DNA of 64,000 nt, from positions 1 through 64,000 of the forward strand of contig JAGEMR010000005.1 in NCBI GenBank assembly GCA_021030915.1. The letters are read 5' to 3'. Below the pieces are notes generated by a model that was not told the origin of the DNA, did not search any database, and saw nothing but the letters and a program-made list of their open reading frames with translations. Within the stretch, counting starts at the first letter, position 1. Every line of letters begins with the position of its first letter. Positions 34,990 through 46,463 of this stretch are shown one piece after another. The translations under genes were made by a program, and so were the position numbers. The stretch comes from Astrothelium macrocarpum. Taxonomy: Eukaryota > Ascomycota > Dothideomycetes > Trypetheliales > Trypetheliaceae.

Positions 34990-36156
34990 GTTAGTAGTCT
35001 GCAGGAAGGAGCGAAGTTCTCGAACAATCACGCGAGAAAAGATGGCATGGGTCTAAAATCTGACTGGGGCGTTGGGCGGGCATCTAGGCGTGCTCTAGGG
35101 TTAGGGCTGTCATGGTGGAAATAGCATCGGGTAAGCTGCGGCGCCAAATCTCATCTCCGTCGACTTAAGATACCACTTGATATATGAAATGAACAATTTC
35201 GGTTCCCGATAGAGCATTTTACGTCTCCACTTCGCTAATGCGAACGATAAGAAATGACCTAGGTTGTAAAAAATGTAGTCAGCCACACATTTACCGGGGA
35301 GATTCTCACCGAGAATATAAGACCCAAAAGCTGATTAAGAATTCGATGGAAAGCCTAATATTCATCAATGATCGAGTCGCACCAAGGGGCCCTTCATTCA
35401 GTGTACGGCATATTGACCCACAGAGTAACCACTAAGTTTAGAAAAGCACAGCTTGTGACACTGACTAGTGGCTGTGATAAAGAACGGCCTAGACCACAAA
35501 TGATAGAACTAGCTGCACAAGCTTTGTGGGACCATCGAAAAAGATGCTACGATACACAGACCAGTACGGTCTTGAAAGGTTTGCTCCGTAATTATCGATG
35601 CTTTGATCACGAAGAGGATCCTTCAGAGTTATAAATCGTTACAGTAGTTCAACCGATTTAAATCAAGTCTTTATTGAATAAGTACAGGTCGTTACATAGA
35701 GAAAAGAAAATTAATGGACATCTAAATATCAAAATTTCTATGCTCCAAGGAACCACGGGCTCCTTAAGAAGATGAATTGAATATGCCTGTCAAAGGCATA
35801 GAGAAGTGAGTGTAAGGTGAAGGAAAACAGACAAAAGAAATATGTATATAAAGGCCGTGAGGCTAGTGTACACATAGTACGTCTATTTAGGTGCCCATCC
35901 TTGATGCCTGATGAGATAACGCACCTAGCGTAAACGCCGATCAGATGAAGAACTATGTGGGGTATCTTCCTAAGTTTTCTTGAAAACAAAAGCCGCGATC
36001 CAATCTAGACTCCCTGTCAATTTATTTTTTAAGGATATCATGTGACTGGACAACGGCCTGTGTTCCTTGGTTTTCCCAAACGCCATAGTACAGAAAAAAA
36101 AAAAAGAAATACAGGATATATAGTACAACGAAGGGCAGTAAGAGCAGTGCATTGCT
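34990..36156. other. Intergenic between convergent SPE3 and PLC1
   Basis: Low GC, short frames only. ORF 35368-35634 has no known domain. It contains the 3' flanks of both genes; a poly-A run lies at about 36096-36110. Confidence 0.45.
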
Positions 36157-39100
36157 CTATGTCATTGAGTTGGTCCGGCTAAAAGCAGGATTACTGTTCG
36201 AGTCTGTAGTTTTGCGGCGCTGAGAAGGAGTGCGTGAAAAAACACGTTTGAAGATAGATGATTCCGGCGTAGCTACTGAATCCGCCGCACTTGTAGGAGG
36301 CTCCAGAATGATTTCGGGTTCGAGCTTTTGGATGTTGACAAACAGTGTCGAAAATAGATATTGTTCTCCGTTAGCGTCAAACAACGGAAGATGGCGGTAG
36401 CCCTGTTCCAGGCTGCTTAGTTTGGCTGTGAATGTTGCAAGTGAGTGCCGATCGGAACCGCGTCCGCCAAGTGAGTTCAGAACGTTGAATCGAACAAACA
36501 CCAGACTTGGATGCCGAGTCTCGAGACCCACAGTAAACGTCTCCTTGGAGCCAACGGAGCACTCGCTGTCTGGTACGGGCCGTGTGGTCTTCTTCAAAGG
36601 AGAACCCGGACCTAAAAGGCTACTTCGATCCGTGGTGTCTCGCCCACGGTCTCCCAAAGCAGTCCCTTGACCCTTGTCGGCGCCAAACATCTCGATCTCG
36701 ACATAGGGTTTTATATCGACTTCTGAACTGAGACCCCGTGGCCGTGGAAGCTGTTGGGCAGAGATGATTTGTATTGACAATTTGATGAGCTTTTTACTCA
36801 TCCCAGCAGATCCCTCGAGAGTAGATTCCACGTGAGGTGCTGACGGACGCATCTCCTCGGGTTTTAGAACATAGCCAGTGCGATCCAATCCCGCGGCGAA
36901 CATTGCATTGTTGATCTGCAGACCAGCATCGTAGGTTTGCCAATTTAGAGCAGCCATCTGAACACCAGAGCTCCAGTGGTAAATTGGATTGAAGTTTGTT
37001 GATGAGACACGCCAGCCGGAGGGATAGACTCGCATGAGACAACGAACGTTGTGTTTCTCAAGCCGTGTTTTATTGCCGGGTTCCTTTCGACAGAGAGAGT
37101 CAAACGTGCGTTCCGAGAATGAGAAGACGTGATCCTTGGTTTTGCTCTCAGCAGCTCCGAAATCCGAGTACTTGATGCCGCGAGTGTACACAGCAAGATC
37201 TCCAAGAACCTTGACGATGTTGCTCGTCTTTTTCTTCTTGTTCCCTGGGGCGGATACTGCCGGGTGATCACTGTCTTCCGTAGACGAATAATGGCTTCCC
37301 GCAGTGCCAGAGACTTGTATGAATGAACCATGCTGTGTCGTCCAATATGAACTGGCAGAATACTCGGTTGGACTTACGGATACTGGACTTGACATATAAG
37401 AAGTCGTTACACTCGCGCCATCGCTGGTTCCGGACGGAGAATAGGGCGTGCTGAGACTACGCTGACGACCGATTGCAGGCACATCGCGCGTTTGAGAACT
37501 CTCGTCCGGCTGTTGGGAAGCTTTGACTTTGATGAGAATCTTGCCCTTCAGCTCCTCAGGAGAGGGCAGGAAAAAAGCGTTGGGTATTATAGGTTCCAGC
37601 AGCAGTTGGTCTTTGAATTTGTCCTTCATGATCTGCGTCATTACAGCCTGTTGCTCTGGATTGCAATGAACTTCAAGTGAGATGATAAGAGGGTACTCAG
37701 AGGAGACGAATGCATATCTTGCAATAACATCAATACAATCTGAGAATAGAATTTTGGAAGTCAAAGTATGACCATGCATTACAACCGGCCTTCCGTCGGC
37801 ACCGTCCCAGCAATCAATCTCGATACAACGACAGCCTTTCTGAAGTGCACTGATGTAGGCTTCCGTGCTTGACGCGCCCGCTACTTGTCTTCCAAGTAGG
37901 TAGGTGTTGTGCGAGCTTGAGATGAAATATTCATTCAAAGGTTTGTCCAAAGGCTGTAGAGAACTAGCTTGAGCAAGGGCAGAGTTGTCGGTTGAAGACA
38001 AAAAGCTGTGGAATCCGTCCAGATCCATTTTTGTTGGAAGAACACTAGAATCCAGTCCAGTGTTGGAAACCTTGGGTTTGTTCAATTTTGCATGCTTTTC
38101 GAAGACGCACTTCCAGTGCGGCATGCGATTAGACACATCAACGCGTTGTGTATTTTGTAAAAATTCCAGAAACTGGGGAAATTCCAGCTCTTCTGGTGAA
38201 CCAGGTTTGCCGTCCTTTGTGATATCCTTGAAAATTTCTCTGATGTCGTTGCGCTCCTTTAAACGCTTAACAAACTGTGTGAATTGGTCGAATCGAAGAA
38301 CGCCGGTTCCATCCGAGTCCACTTTTTCGAATTGTGCGCGAGAAACATTTTTCGTACAATGAATGTACAAACTCCTACAAACTTTGCGCACTTCTTCGAG
38401 AGTCAGAATTTCCTGGTCCTCTGTATGGTCAGGACCTAGCTTCCTATTCATTTCCTGTCGCCAGAGGAATTTGATGCTTTTTTCACCGGAGCCGGCCAAT
38501 CCTTCCATGACTTCAGCTCGACATTTACTAATTGCGTCCAAAGTTGAGGTCCACAATCCGAAAACATAATCGCTATGAGCGATCAGGTGCATTGTTTTCA
38601 GCATGCGGCCTTTTGATCGATTTGGATCGCTGTAAACAATTGTGAGCCAGCGGCTTTCGGCCTCGAGTGGCACTCCAAATTCTTCGCGATAATTCCTGGC
38701 CTCTGATCCAATTCTAAGCTCTCGGATGTCGTCAATATAAAATTGCTTGTTGCTCTTGGTTGGATCCCAGTACACTTTTGCAGCGTCATAATTGATATGA
38801 AACATCATTTCTTTACGCTTTTTCCTAGTTACTTTGACAAGAGGTGTGCCCTGTTGCAGCAGCTCATGTCTTGTAGGCCCGACACTGGCTCCAATGTCTG
38901 AACTTCGCCTTGATGAAGACCGCGTAGACGAGCCTAGACCGTTGTTTCTGCGATCTGGACTTGAAAAACAGCTACCATCGTCGAAACCATCATCTTCTTC
39001 AGCGTCCAGATCCAAATCAGAAACATCGTGTTGCAGATCTGACGTAGTCCTGCTGTCGCTTCTGCGACGAATCACAACGGGCCCAGCACTTTGATCGCGG

Positions 39101-39543
39101 ACATTGGTAGTCGCTGCTGATGAGCGGCGTCTGCCAAGTTTGCTCCCTCCACGGGAGAATCTTCTCATCAAACCCGATCTCGCATTTCCCGCCAAAGCTT
39201 GGCTCATTGAACTTGGTGGTGAAGTTGGAGACGGGCTGGGTTGTGGAGGCATTGCAGCATCTGGAAGAGAAAACATTGGCGACTGAATTGACGATGGCTG
39301 TGACTCAGCGACGAGAGAATCCGGAGTTGGTGGAAAGTCTAGGGCCAAGCGCGATGAAATTGGCGAGAGACTATCTTGAAATGACAGCTCACTCAACACA
39401 GTTGCCGGGGGTACAGTCATGATAACAGTGATTTGTTGATCTGATGACCGGTGGAAATAAGAATCTTTGGTGATTCGTCTCTGAGATGGTCCGCCGTCAC
39501 GAAGGACGGAAGGCTGATTGAACGGATCCGATGAGACAATCAT
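36157..39543 (-). CDS. PLC1: Phosphoinositide-specific phospholipase C, delta type, 1128 aa
   Basis: Single uninterrupted exon. PLC cleaves PIP2 into diacylglycerol and inositol trisphosphate at the plasma membrane. Order of parts: a disordered Ser-rich N-terminus (1-230); a PH-like domain (about 230-340); an EF-hand region (about 400-430) with one clear loop DSDGTGVLRFDQF; the catalytic X box from about residue 535 (SSHNTYLLGRQ, EIDCWDG, VMHGHT, with both catalytic histidines); a low-complexity X/Y linker (about 670-770); the Y box from about 780 (GIKYSDF, CLMRVYPSGWRVSSTNFNP, AGLDRTGYVLKP); and a C2 domain from about 918. All key catalytic residues I can check are present. Fungal Plc1 acts in calcium signalling and growth. 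The intronless 3.4-kb frame is unusual among its intron-rich neighbours. Confidence 0.95.
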   Translation of the reverse strand: MIVSSDPFNQPSVLRDGGPSQRRITKDSYFHRSSDQQITVIMTVPPATVLSELSFQDSLSPISSRLALDFPPTPDSLVAESQPSSIQSPMFSLPDAAMPPQPSPSPTSPPSSMSQALAGNARSGLMRRFSRGGSKLGRRRSSAATTNVRDQSAGPVVIRRRSDSRTTSDLQHDVSDLDLDAEEDDGFDDGSCFSSPDRRNNGLGSSTRSSSRRSSDIGASVGPTRHELLQQGTPLVKVTRKKRKEMMFHINYDAAKVYWDPTKSNKQFYIDDIRELRIGSEARNYREEFGVPLEAESRWLTIVYSDPNRSKGRMLKTMHLIAHSDYVFGLWTSTLDAISKCRAEVMEGLAGSGEKSIKFLWRQEMNRKLGPDHTEDQEILTLEEVRKVCRSLYIHCTKNVSRAQFEKVDSDGTGVLRFDQFTQFVKRLKERNDIREIFKDITKDGKPGSPEELEFPQFLEFLQNTQRVDVSNRMPHWKCVFEKHAKLNKPKVSNTGLDSSVLPTKMDLDGFHSFLSSTDNSALAQASSLQPLDKPLNEYFISSSHNTYLLGRQVAGASSTEAYISALQKGCRCIEIDCWDGADGRPVVMHGHTLTSKILFSDCIDVIARYAFVSSEYPLIISLEVHCNPEQQAVMTQIMKDKFKDQLLLEPIIPNAFFLPSPEELKGKILIKVKASQQPDESSQTRDVPAIGRQRSLSTPYSPSGTSDGASVTTSYMSSPVSVSPTEYSASSYWTTQHGSFIQVSGTAGSHYSSTEDSDHPAVSAPGNKKKKTSNIVKVLGDLAVYTRGIKYSDFGAAESKTKDHVFSFSERTFDSLCRKEPGNKTRLEKHNVRCLMRVYPSGWRVSSTNFNPIYHWSSGVQMAALNWQTYDAGLQINNAMFAAGLDRTGYVLKPEEMRPSAPHVESTLEGSAGMSKKLIKLSIQIISAQQLPRPRGLSSEVDIKPYVEIEMFGADKGQGTALGDRGRDTTDRSSLLGPGSPLKKTTRPVPDSECSVGSKETFTVGLETRHPSLVFVRFNVLNSLGGRGSDRHSLATFTAKLSSLEQGYRHLPLFDANGEQYLFSTLFVNIQKLEPEIILEPPTSAADSVATPESSIFKRVFSRTPSQRRKTTDSNSNPAFSRTNSMT

Positions 39544-42500
39544 GATGTGGAATGTTGCTCAATATAGGCGACAGCCCTTTTGCGTCCTGCGTCAAGGGAA
39601 ATGCATGGTTCAAGAACAGACTTTTCTAGCAGAGTGGTACAACGAAGGCGACCAGCAATCACCAATGGGGTGAAGTCGCAGGTGCGGAGAGGAAAGAGCA
39701 AGCGCTGGCTGTATGCCTAGGCCATGGTCCCACGTTTGGAGTCTAGTAGGTAGATCTGTGCTGACCTGATATTGAAAGCGTGGGTGTCACCTTGCGCGTT
39801 AAGCGGGAGCCGAGGGGGAGACAAGGTGCAATGCGGACCACTGGGGCACAGAATGGACTGTAGGTCTGATTAGAACGGCCCAAAGGGTCGGGAGGGGTTG
39901 CTGGCCTACGATGCTGGAGGTGGTGTCTTGCGTCCTGCTAATGGCAGGCCGCAGTAGTCTTGCTTCCAGTTGTAGATCGAGCTGCAGCGGCAGACGAATG
40001 CGGCTTAATGCACAGAAAGACGCCGATGATGCTCCAATGCGTAGCTGACGCTGGCTGCCGCAGCGAGCAGGAGATGCAGTCCGTCAAAGGTGGTGTGCGC
40101 TACCAGGCGTGGACGACGTTAAGGACAGACAACGCAGCAGCGGCGCGCACAGGAGCGCGAACGTATGGGGGGAGACGGGGGGCGGGAGAGGTGTCAGAGA
40201 TGAGCTTAGAAGGATGGAGCGAGTCTTAAGGATAGGAGGGCTGGCAGCCCCAGGATAGGGCCGGGTGAGAAGCAGCAGATATTGGGCAGGGGGGGGGACA
40301 ACGAGGCGGTGATGGATGGAGTGATGAGTGAAGTTGGGAAGCAAAGACGTGAGTGGGCCTGAGGCGAGGCATGGAAGAAAATTGGATGGCCCAGCACCGC
40401 ACCCTGGCCATCTCCTCCCCCACGATTCCGCCGGCTTGCGCACCTCTCGCTTCTGGCGCCTGGGAGGCTTTCGAGTCTACACACGGATTGGGAGAAGCCT
40501 GGCCGTCTCACACACACCTCAACAAACTGACGCAGCGCAGGGGACCAGCCTCGGCGGCCTGCTCGCACGCTCCCAGAGCGTCGGCCGTGGCCTTCGATTC
40601 TCCTTCTGTACCTGACGCTAGAAGCAGCGCTAGCCGCCGAGTTTCCATCCAAACCGACATCCCGGCTCACCTGCGTCATCGTTTGATTTGTTTCACTTTC
40701 GCGGACTGTTTTTGTCTTCGAGCAGGACCGCGGGAGCTGCAGGCATTGCCCTCGCTGCGGACCCAGGCGGCTCCTCCTGTCCCAGCCCGTCCTGACGCTG
40801 CACCGTAGCGAGCCTGACCAATGCTGTCGCCATTCTACCGAGCAATTGCATACGAGCTGCAGGCCCAGGCCTGGGGTGCATGCGCGGCAAGCCACGTTGC
40901 CTCGCAGCAGCAGAGTTGACGAGCCGCTCTGCCACCGCGTGCCATCGAATACTCGCCGTGCTCATGCACTTCTGCATCATGCATGATTTTCTGCATTCGT
41001 CGAATGACAGCTGAAACAGGGCCACGCTTAAAACGGCGCACTCTGCACGCCTTTTATCTCACCTATCTCGTGATCCGTCCGTCTTGGGCGTGTTGGTTTG
41101 CGCGCAAATCCTGTCTCGGCCGCAAGAAGCAATCAAACAAAAGTGGGCAGCTTGCCCGCTATTCTCGGCAGCAGCGTAGTACGAAGCTTATGTTCTTTTT
41201 TTCGCGCGCCTCGATAATCATTGCTCAACCGCAGTAGTCATGGCGCAGTTTTCGGGCTGGATACGGCCAGCGGGCTCGCGCGAGTCCGACGACCTGGTTA
41301 GCCTGGGGCGGATCAGCCGAGAGCACGCGTGCCAAGCAGCCCCCCAGCTCCCCAAGCTTCCCGAGCGAGCAGATATTATTGCTGCCACAGCCGCTGGTGA
41401 ACTGGGCGGATCAATCTCCGGCACGATAACCGTTGACCCTGCACCGCTTGTCTGCGCTTTTGCGTGATCGCCGCCCAGTGCGAAAGGAGGATCAGCCTTA
41501 TCGTTGCAGGCGCTGGATGAGTCAAGAAGCATCCTTCTAACTGCGCATCTAGCTGACTCCTCAGCCTAACTCAGAGAGGAGCTGACGGCCATGCTGGGCG
41601 ACAACAGCACAGCCACTAGGGAATCTGATCCCGGTTCCCGCCCCCATCCACCCAACGATGCAATCGATACGTAGGCCCTCACCGATGAGATCTGTGTTAC
41701 CTGAACCCCATATTCCGCAAGGAGCAAGTTCCGACTTTTATCGGTCCGCACGAGCTTATCGCCGTAAAAGGTTGCCGATTCCGGAGGCACTTGTCAGCTG
41801 GGCGAAAATTGGCTGAGTAGCGGTGTACCACTTTCCAGTTGGGCACCCAACAAACAGCAATGACTGGCGGAACCTTCAAAAACTCGGTAAACATAGCCGG
41901 TTTGGAACTGCCCTCTGGTCTTACCCTTGTGTTCACCCTTTCATTACTAATGCGGTGAGGGGTCGAGTATTGGTACCTGATCGTCTCCGTTCGCCTTGCG
42001 TTCCAAATGAGGTGCTGACGATTGACATTGCAGTGCTATAGGATGTTACGGATGCGGAATAACTTTCAACGGATGCTAATTTGTGAAATGCATGCCCTAA
42101 GATAACAGGGCTAGACGGGCGCCACACACATGTCTCACAGGATGAGCTGGGGGCCGTTACCATGCAGCAGGAAAAAAATCGTGAGGCAAATGTGGGGTGC
42201 ATAGGCGTGCTTCCATTCATAGACCAAGGATGTTTCAGATCAAAATTCCGCCAGATCCACGCTCCGGGGTTTCATAGACAATTTCCAAACTTTGGTAGCT
42301 TAGGGAACTACAGTCATAGTGCAGCTGCAATTCATTTCTACGAGTTTCACAAGTCTGCACGGTCGTATCCTTGATGATTATGAGGCCCTGAGCCGAAATG
42401 AAAAGTTTGGGTAAACTTCACAAGAAAAAATAGTATTCTTATTGTGAGCTGATCCATGTTGCAGATAATGTACCAAACTTTATCGCAATCTCTGTCCCTT

Positions 42501-42651
42501 TGCTAGGATTCCCATTCAACGCATTCCAGGAGCCCCCTTGAAAATTTTTGGTAGGGTTGTTTGCCGAGGATATTTGGGGTATCCGTTATCCTGTAATCTT
42601 TTGCCTGGGTTTCGTCAAGGGTTGCCGATTTTAAACCAATTATTATTCCTT
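39544..42651. other. Long GC-rich leader/promoter region, ~3.1 kb
   Basis: From 39.9 to about 41.5 kb the sequence is GC-rich with purine- and pyrimidine-rich tracts (G run at about 40290). The long overlapping frames here (for example 40895-40206 minus) look compositional: they are rich in Arg, Ser and Pro without a recognisable domain. It probably carries the PLC1 promoter and a long 5' UTR. From 41.5 kb rightwards nothing is recognisable. A lineage-specific gene cannot be excluded. Confidence 0.45.
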
Positions 42652-44580
42652 CTACACCTCAAAAGCAACGTGTTCGAGTTCGCCAGGCTCAACATTTTTG
42701 ACGTTAGCCAAGAGTCGAAAAGGTGGAGATTCTCGTATTCCCGTTAGCTGTGACTCTGGCAGATTGTTGCAAGTCGATGCGGCAGCGACCAAAGGATCTT
42801 CGGATGACAAGGTGGATGTTGCTTTTGATCCAGCATTCGCGGAACCGCCTTTCTCAAACCTTCGTGCCGAGAAGTCAGCTGGTGAACATCGTGATGCCAT
42901 GGAAGAAATCGACCATACCAAGGGTCGAGAGGGTTCATTGTCGGTCCGCTTAGGAGCTTGTTCTTGCAAAAGATCCATCAAGTCACGTTCGGCTGAATCC
43001 CCAAATACATATCGCTTCCAGAGCTCTTCATTTCCAGCTACGGAAGATCCCCGCGAATGTCCATTTGTATCATCTACATTCTTCAAAAATGCACTAGTCG
43101 AATCTTGTGAAGAACGATTTGACAGTGTGGGTGAGTGACGATAAGCACGGTTACTCTTCAAACTAGATGAATTCGGCTTAGCACATTCTAGAGTTTGAGT
43201 ATGTACCTCGACACCAAGGCTTTGGACTTCAGAATTAAGGTGTTCTGCATTACATGAACCTTGACGTGAACCTTTGGTCGTGCTGATTTCTAAGCCGTGC
43301 TGGCGGCGGCTATCTTTGCTTGAGGAGACAGGCGTTTCACTTGGTATTGCTAACAAAGTTCTCCATGCATCGTTCGCATTCCCACTATTTGCTACTAGGC
43401 CGTCCAAGTTATTGCACTGCGAACGATTGCATGGGCCAAGGAGTGGGGACACTTGGAATGATTGTCCTTCAGTCAGACCATCACGAGAAGGTGTAGCTGT
43501 GGCCGCTACAAGTTGATAACCCTCGCTGCGAGAATGTGGCTCGTGAATATCAAAGTGTTGTAAACCAGTGTCCTGGCTCGAGACAATTTGCCGAGCCACT
43601 TGCGACAGTTCACTAAGAGCCAAAGAGTTATTTTTCGTACTTTGCCCAGTTCCTTGGCAAGACTCGTGCAGTACCATTTGCAAGTTGCCCTCTTCTTCGA
43701 CATCTAATAACATCGAATCCGGAGAGAATTCACGACAGTAATCACCCTGATTTTGTATACTCTCATGCTCCGGACTTTGAGTTTGGGTGACCAAAGCATC
43801 GGATCCAATGCGTACATGGATTTGATTTGGCTGTCCACCCAGGGTATCACTCATTAGAGGAGGTTTCGCGAATAGTTCACGGCTGAGGATGGGCAAGTGC
43901 GACTTCCGCGTATCATCTCGGATGTGCTCCTTCTCATTGAGTTTACGTCTTTTTCCGAATCCATGTCGCTTTTTCTGCGATGGGACCTGTACCTGCAGCG
44001 GTCGCTTAGGTGCAAGGTCCAGCCAGTCGCGTTGCTGTAAGAGTCTCTGACGTTGGCCCTCCAATTCCCCTAACCGACTAGACGCATGTATCTCTAAAGG
44101 AGGAAGTTGGCTGTCTTTTCTGCTGGTAGTCTTTCCAGGATCTTGAGATGGCAGTGTGTGAGCTTTGGATTGGTGGGGATCTTCGGCAGCGATAGCAAGG
44201 TGAGCTACCTTTGCCTTGGAAGAATTGGAATTGTAAGAATAGGACTCGACTGGGACGTGGCAATGCTGGTTCACAAGTTCGGAATCCCTTGTCTGATTTA
44301 TTGGCTCGTCCAACCGAGGTCGTTGTAGGGACTCAACATTCTGCATTGCTCTACGAGCGTTTTGGTATTTGTGGTGCAGTGCCGGTAAATCAATCTTTGC
44401 CAATGGAGCGACCGTACTAGTGACTGACATGTCTCCTGAAAAAGGCATCGTTATTGGTGGAGCGGATGGGCAACCATTGTGTATTTTCGTCCTTTGCTTT
44501 GCGAAAAAAGCCTTTTGTTTATGAACAAGTCCTTTGCCTGCCTGCTTATGTCTCTGCAGCCTCCCACCTGTCCAGTTCAT
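42652..44580 (-). CDS. Uncharacterised disordered protein with conserved N-terminal motif, 642 aa
   Basis: The start is set at the ATG at 44580, giving MNWTGGRLQRHKQAGKGL followed by HKQKAFFAKQRTK. This basic N-terminal block recalls one I associate with otherwise unannotated ascomycete proteins; the extra frame upstream opens without ATG. The remainder is polar, rich in Ser, Gln, Asn and Pro and probably disordered. A basic cluster (SQKKRHGFGKRRKLNEKEH, around 220-240) could be a bipartite nuclear-localisation signal. No catalytic domain or membrane segment is visible. A role in the nucleus is my inference from the basic clusters only. No intron is evident. Confidence 0.7.
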   Translation of the reverse strand: MNWTGGRLQRHKQAGKGLVHKQKAFFAKQRTKIHNGCPSAPPITMPFSGDMSVTSTVAPLAKIDLPALHHKYQNARRAMQNVESLQRPRLDEPINQTRDSELVNQHCHVPVESYSYNSNSSKAKVAHLAIAAEDPHQSKAHTLPSQDPGKTTSRKDSQLPPLEIHASSRLGELEGQRQRLLQQRDWLDLAPKRPLQVQVPSQKKRHGFGKRRKLNEKEHIRDDTRKSHLPILSRELFAKPPLMSDTLGGQPNQIHVRIGSDALVTQTQSPEHESIQNQGDYCREFSPDSMLLDVEEEGNLQMVLHESCQGTGQSTKNNSLALSELSQVARQIVSSQDTGLQHFDIHEPHSRSEGYQLVAATATPSRDGLTEGQSFQVSPLLGPCNRSQCNNLDGLVANSGNANDAWRTLLAIPSETPVSSSKDSRRQHGLEISTTKGSRQGSCNAEHLNSEVQSLGVEVHTQTLECAKPNSSSLKSNRAYRHSPTLSNRSSQDSTSAFLKNVDDTNGHSRGSSVAGNEELWKRYVFGDSAERDLMDLLQEQAPKRTDNEPSRPLVWSISSMASRCSPADFSARRFEKGGSANAGSKATSTLSSEDPLVAAASTCNNLPESQLTGIRESPPFRLLANVKNVEPGELEHVAFEV

Positions 44581-46463
44581 GCTTCTGGCTCGTTCAAAGA
44601 CGGTTACGTCCACTGCATGAATGAGAAACTGATGGATAGATGCGGAAACATTGTCTGCTTCGGTAGTGAGTGGTTCCTTAAACACAGTGGAGATCGAAGC
44701 CGGATATTGATCTCATCACATGTGCAATGCCTCGACTCCGATCAATATGTTCGGAAAACATCTTCAAGCGAAGAAATCTTCTCCAGGCATCTAAGAAATC
44801 ATTATGAGAAATCCAATAGTTCTCACGTTTGACGAGGCAAACATGGGTAGGTATGCTAGCGTGCCTTCTGCTTCAGAAGCAACTCGAGCGACGTCTGTAC
44901 AACATACCTTTTCCGCTAACATTCTAGATTCTTGTGAATTCTGATTTCAGCAAATAAGCAGTCTGCCTCGACCGTCTCATTTCCTTCCATGTCTACTGAC
45001 ACTCGCACACGATCAGTAGCATTGGCTATTCAGCACATATGCATCTGTGAACAAGGGCAAGAAAATTGCCATATTGCTACCTCTCGTTCACAACAAATTT
45101 TGGATGTCAGCAGACCTACTTAAATTGTGTCGTACTGTGCACAGACATCGATGCCGAGGACTACGAATTGTGGAGACAGCATTCTTAAAGAACGTTGAGT
45201 GGAAGAGTGGTCCAAGCAAGACAGGTTTGGCCTGGTATCTGATAAAAATCCCGCAGACCATCGCTCAATTGGTTAAATGACATGCAAAGGCTGACGCTAT
45301 ATTCTATTGAATCGACCGATTGTATCCTGCTATGCATTGCAGAGGGCGAGGTGCATTTACACCAAGCAGACAAAGCGCGCGAGCTGCTTCCCTCGTCCCA
45401 GATAATGCACATATAGCAAACATCAGACGAATCATGATGTCAAACAAAGACTCAGAGGCGAGGGTAAGGCGGATTGAGATCCTGTTTAGTCTTTGTGCAA
45501 GCAAGCGCGTTCGGTGAGCAACTAAAGATGTGAAAAGTGCTGAAAGCTCTGCAATGCACGGGCGAGGTGGCTTGAGCGGTTGTTCTTTGACATGTGACAG
45601 AGAAAGAACAAAGGATCGAATACAGTTCCTAGACCTCAACGCTGAGCTAATGTGTCCACAATTGTCCTTTCATATACGAAATCGAATTGCTAGGGTACCA
45701 TGTGGCGATTTATTTATGCAATTCACATGTTTCGAATACACATTTCGATGAAGGGTTGGTCGTGCCTACACCAAATTTGTTGAGCAATTATTTCAGCTGG
45801 TAGTAGCGTTTCCGTGACGTCAGGTTCATTTGCCTGCCTACGGCACAGGCTGATTCGTCGAGCTAGGTTGCCGCATTCCAAGCCGCTGCTTCTCACGAAA
45901 ATAGCCCGGTCCGCGAATTTCACGTATGGCGAATTGGCGTTGGAGGCGAATTGGCGTTGGAGGCGAATCCTCGCACTCACTCCACTGGAGGCTGATTAGG
46001 TAGGACGCGATCCACCGCCATATTCACCAGGATGGTCATACCAAAATGACGAATTACTCCCCGGACAGTCTCTCACGCGTTGGATAGGCGCGACGCTAAT
46101 CACTGTCCGTCTGCAGAATCTGTGTTGCATCGAATTGATTGCCCCGCCATGGTTGTGAGTTGTGGGTGAGTGTCTCGATGTACCATTCGATTTTGGTGTA
46201 TCAAGCTCCACAACGGAAGATAACCATTGTTGGTAGAGTTTTAGCATGGATTGCCAGTGGCCATGAGATTTCTTCTACATAAGAGTCGCGTCCCCGCGGT
46301 CAATTTTTCGGAATACCGCTTCTCTCCACAATATTGCAATCATAGACTAGCATCGCTTCGCATCTAAGATTAACCATCAAGTCACTAAACATTATTGCCC
46401 CTTGCGCTTGACCCGTTTTCCTTGGATAACCTGATACTCGTTCCTTCCATCAAGTCCAGGACG
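44581..46463. other. Intergenic, ~1.9 kb, divergent promoters
   Basis: No supported gene. Small frames at 45047-45639 on both strands lack domains. It contains one 17-bp tandem repeat (see separate entry). Confidence 0.45.
45928..45967. repeat. 17-bp tandem repeat, ~2.4 copies
   Basis: Two perfect units (45928-45944 and 45945-45961) of GGCGAATTGGCGTTGGA and a 6-base partial copy. It lies in intergenic DNA; function is unknown. Confidence 0.9.

Noticed and set aside
40206..40895. 229-aa minus-strand ORF and overlapping plus-strand ORFs
   Set aside because: GC-rich, Arg/Ser/Pro-biased on every frame, no domain, opposite frames equally open; compositional shadow of the PLC1 leader.
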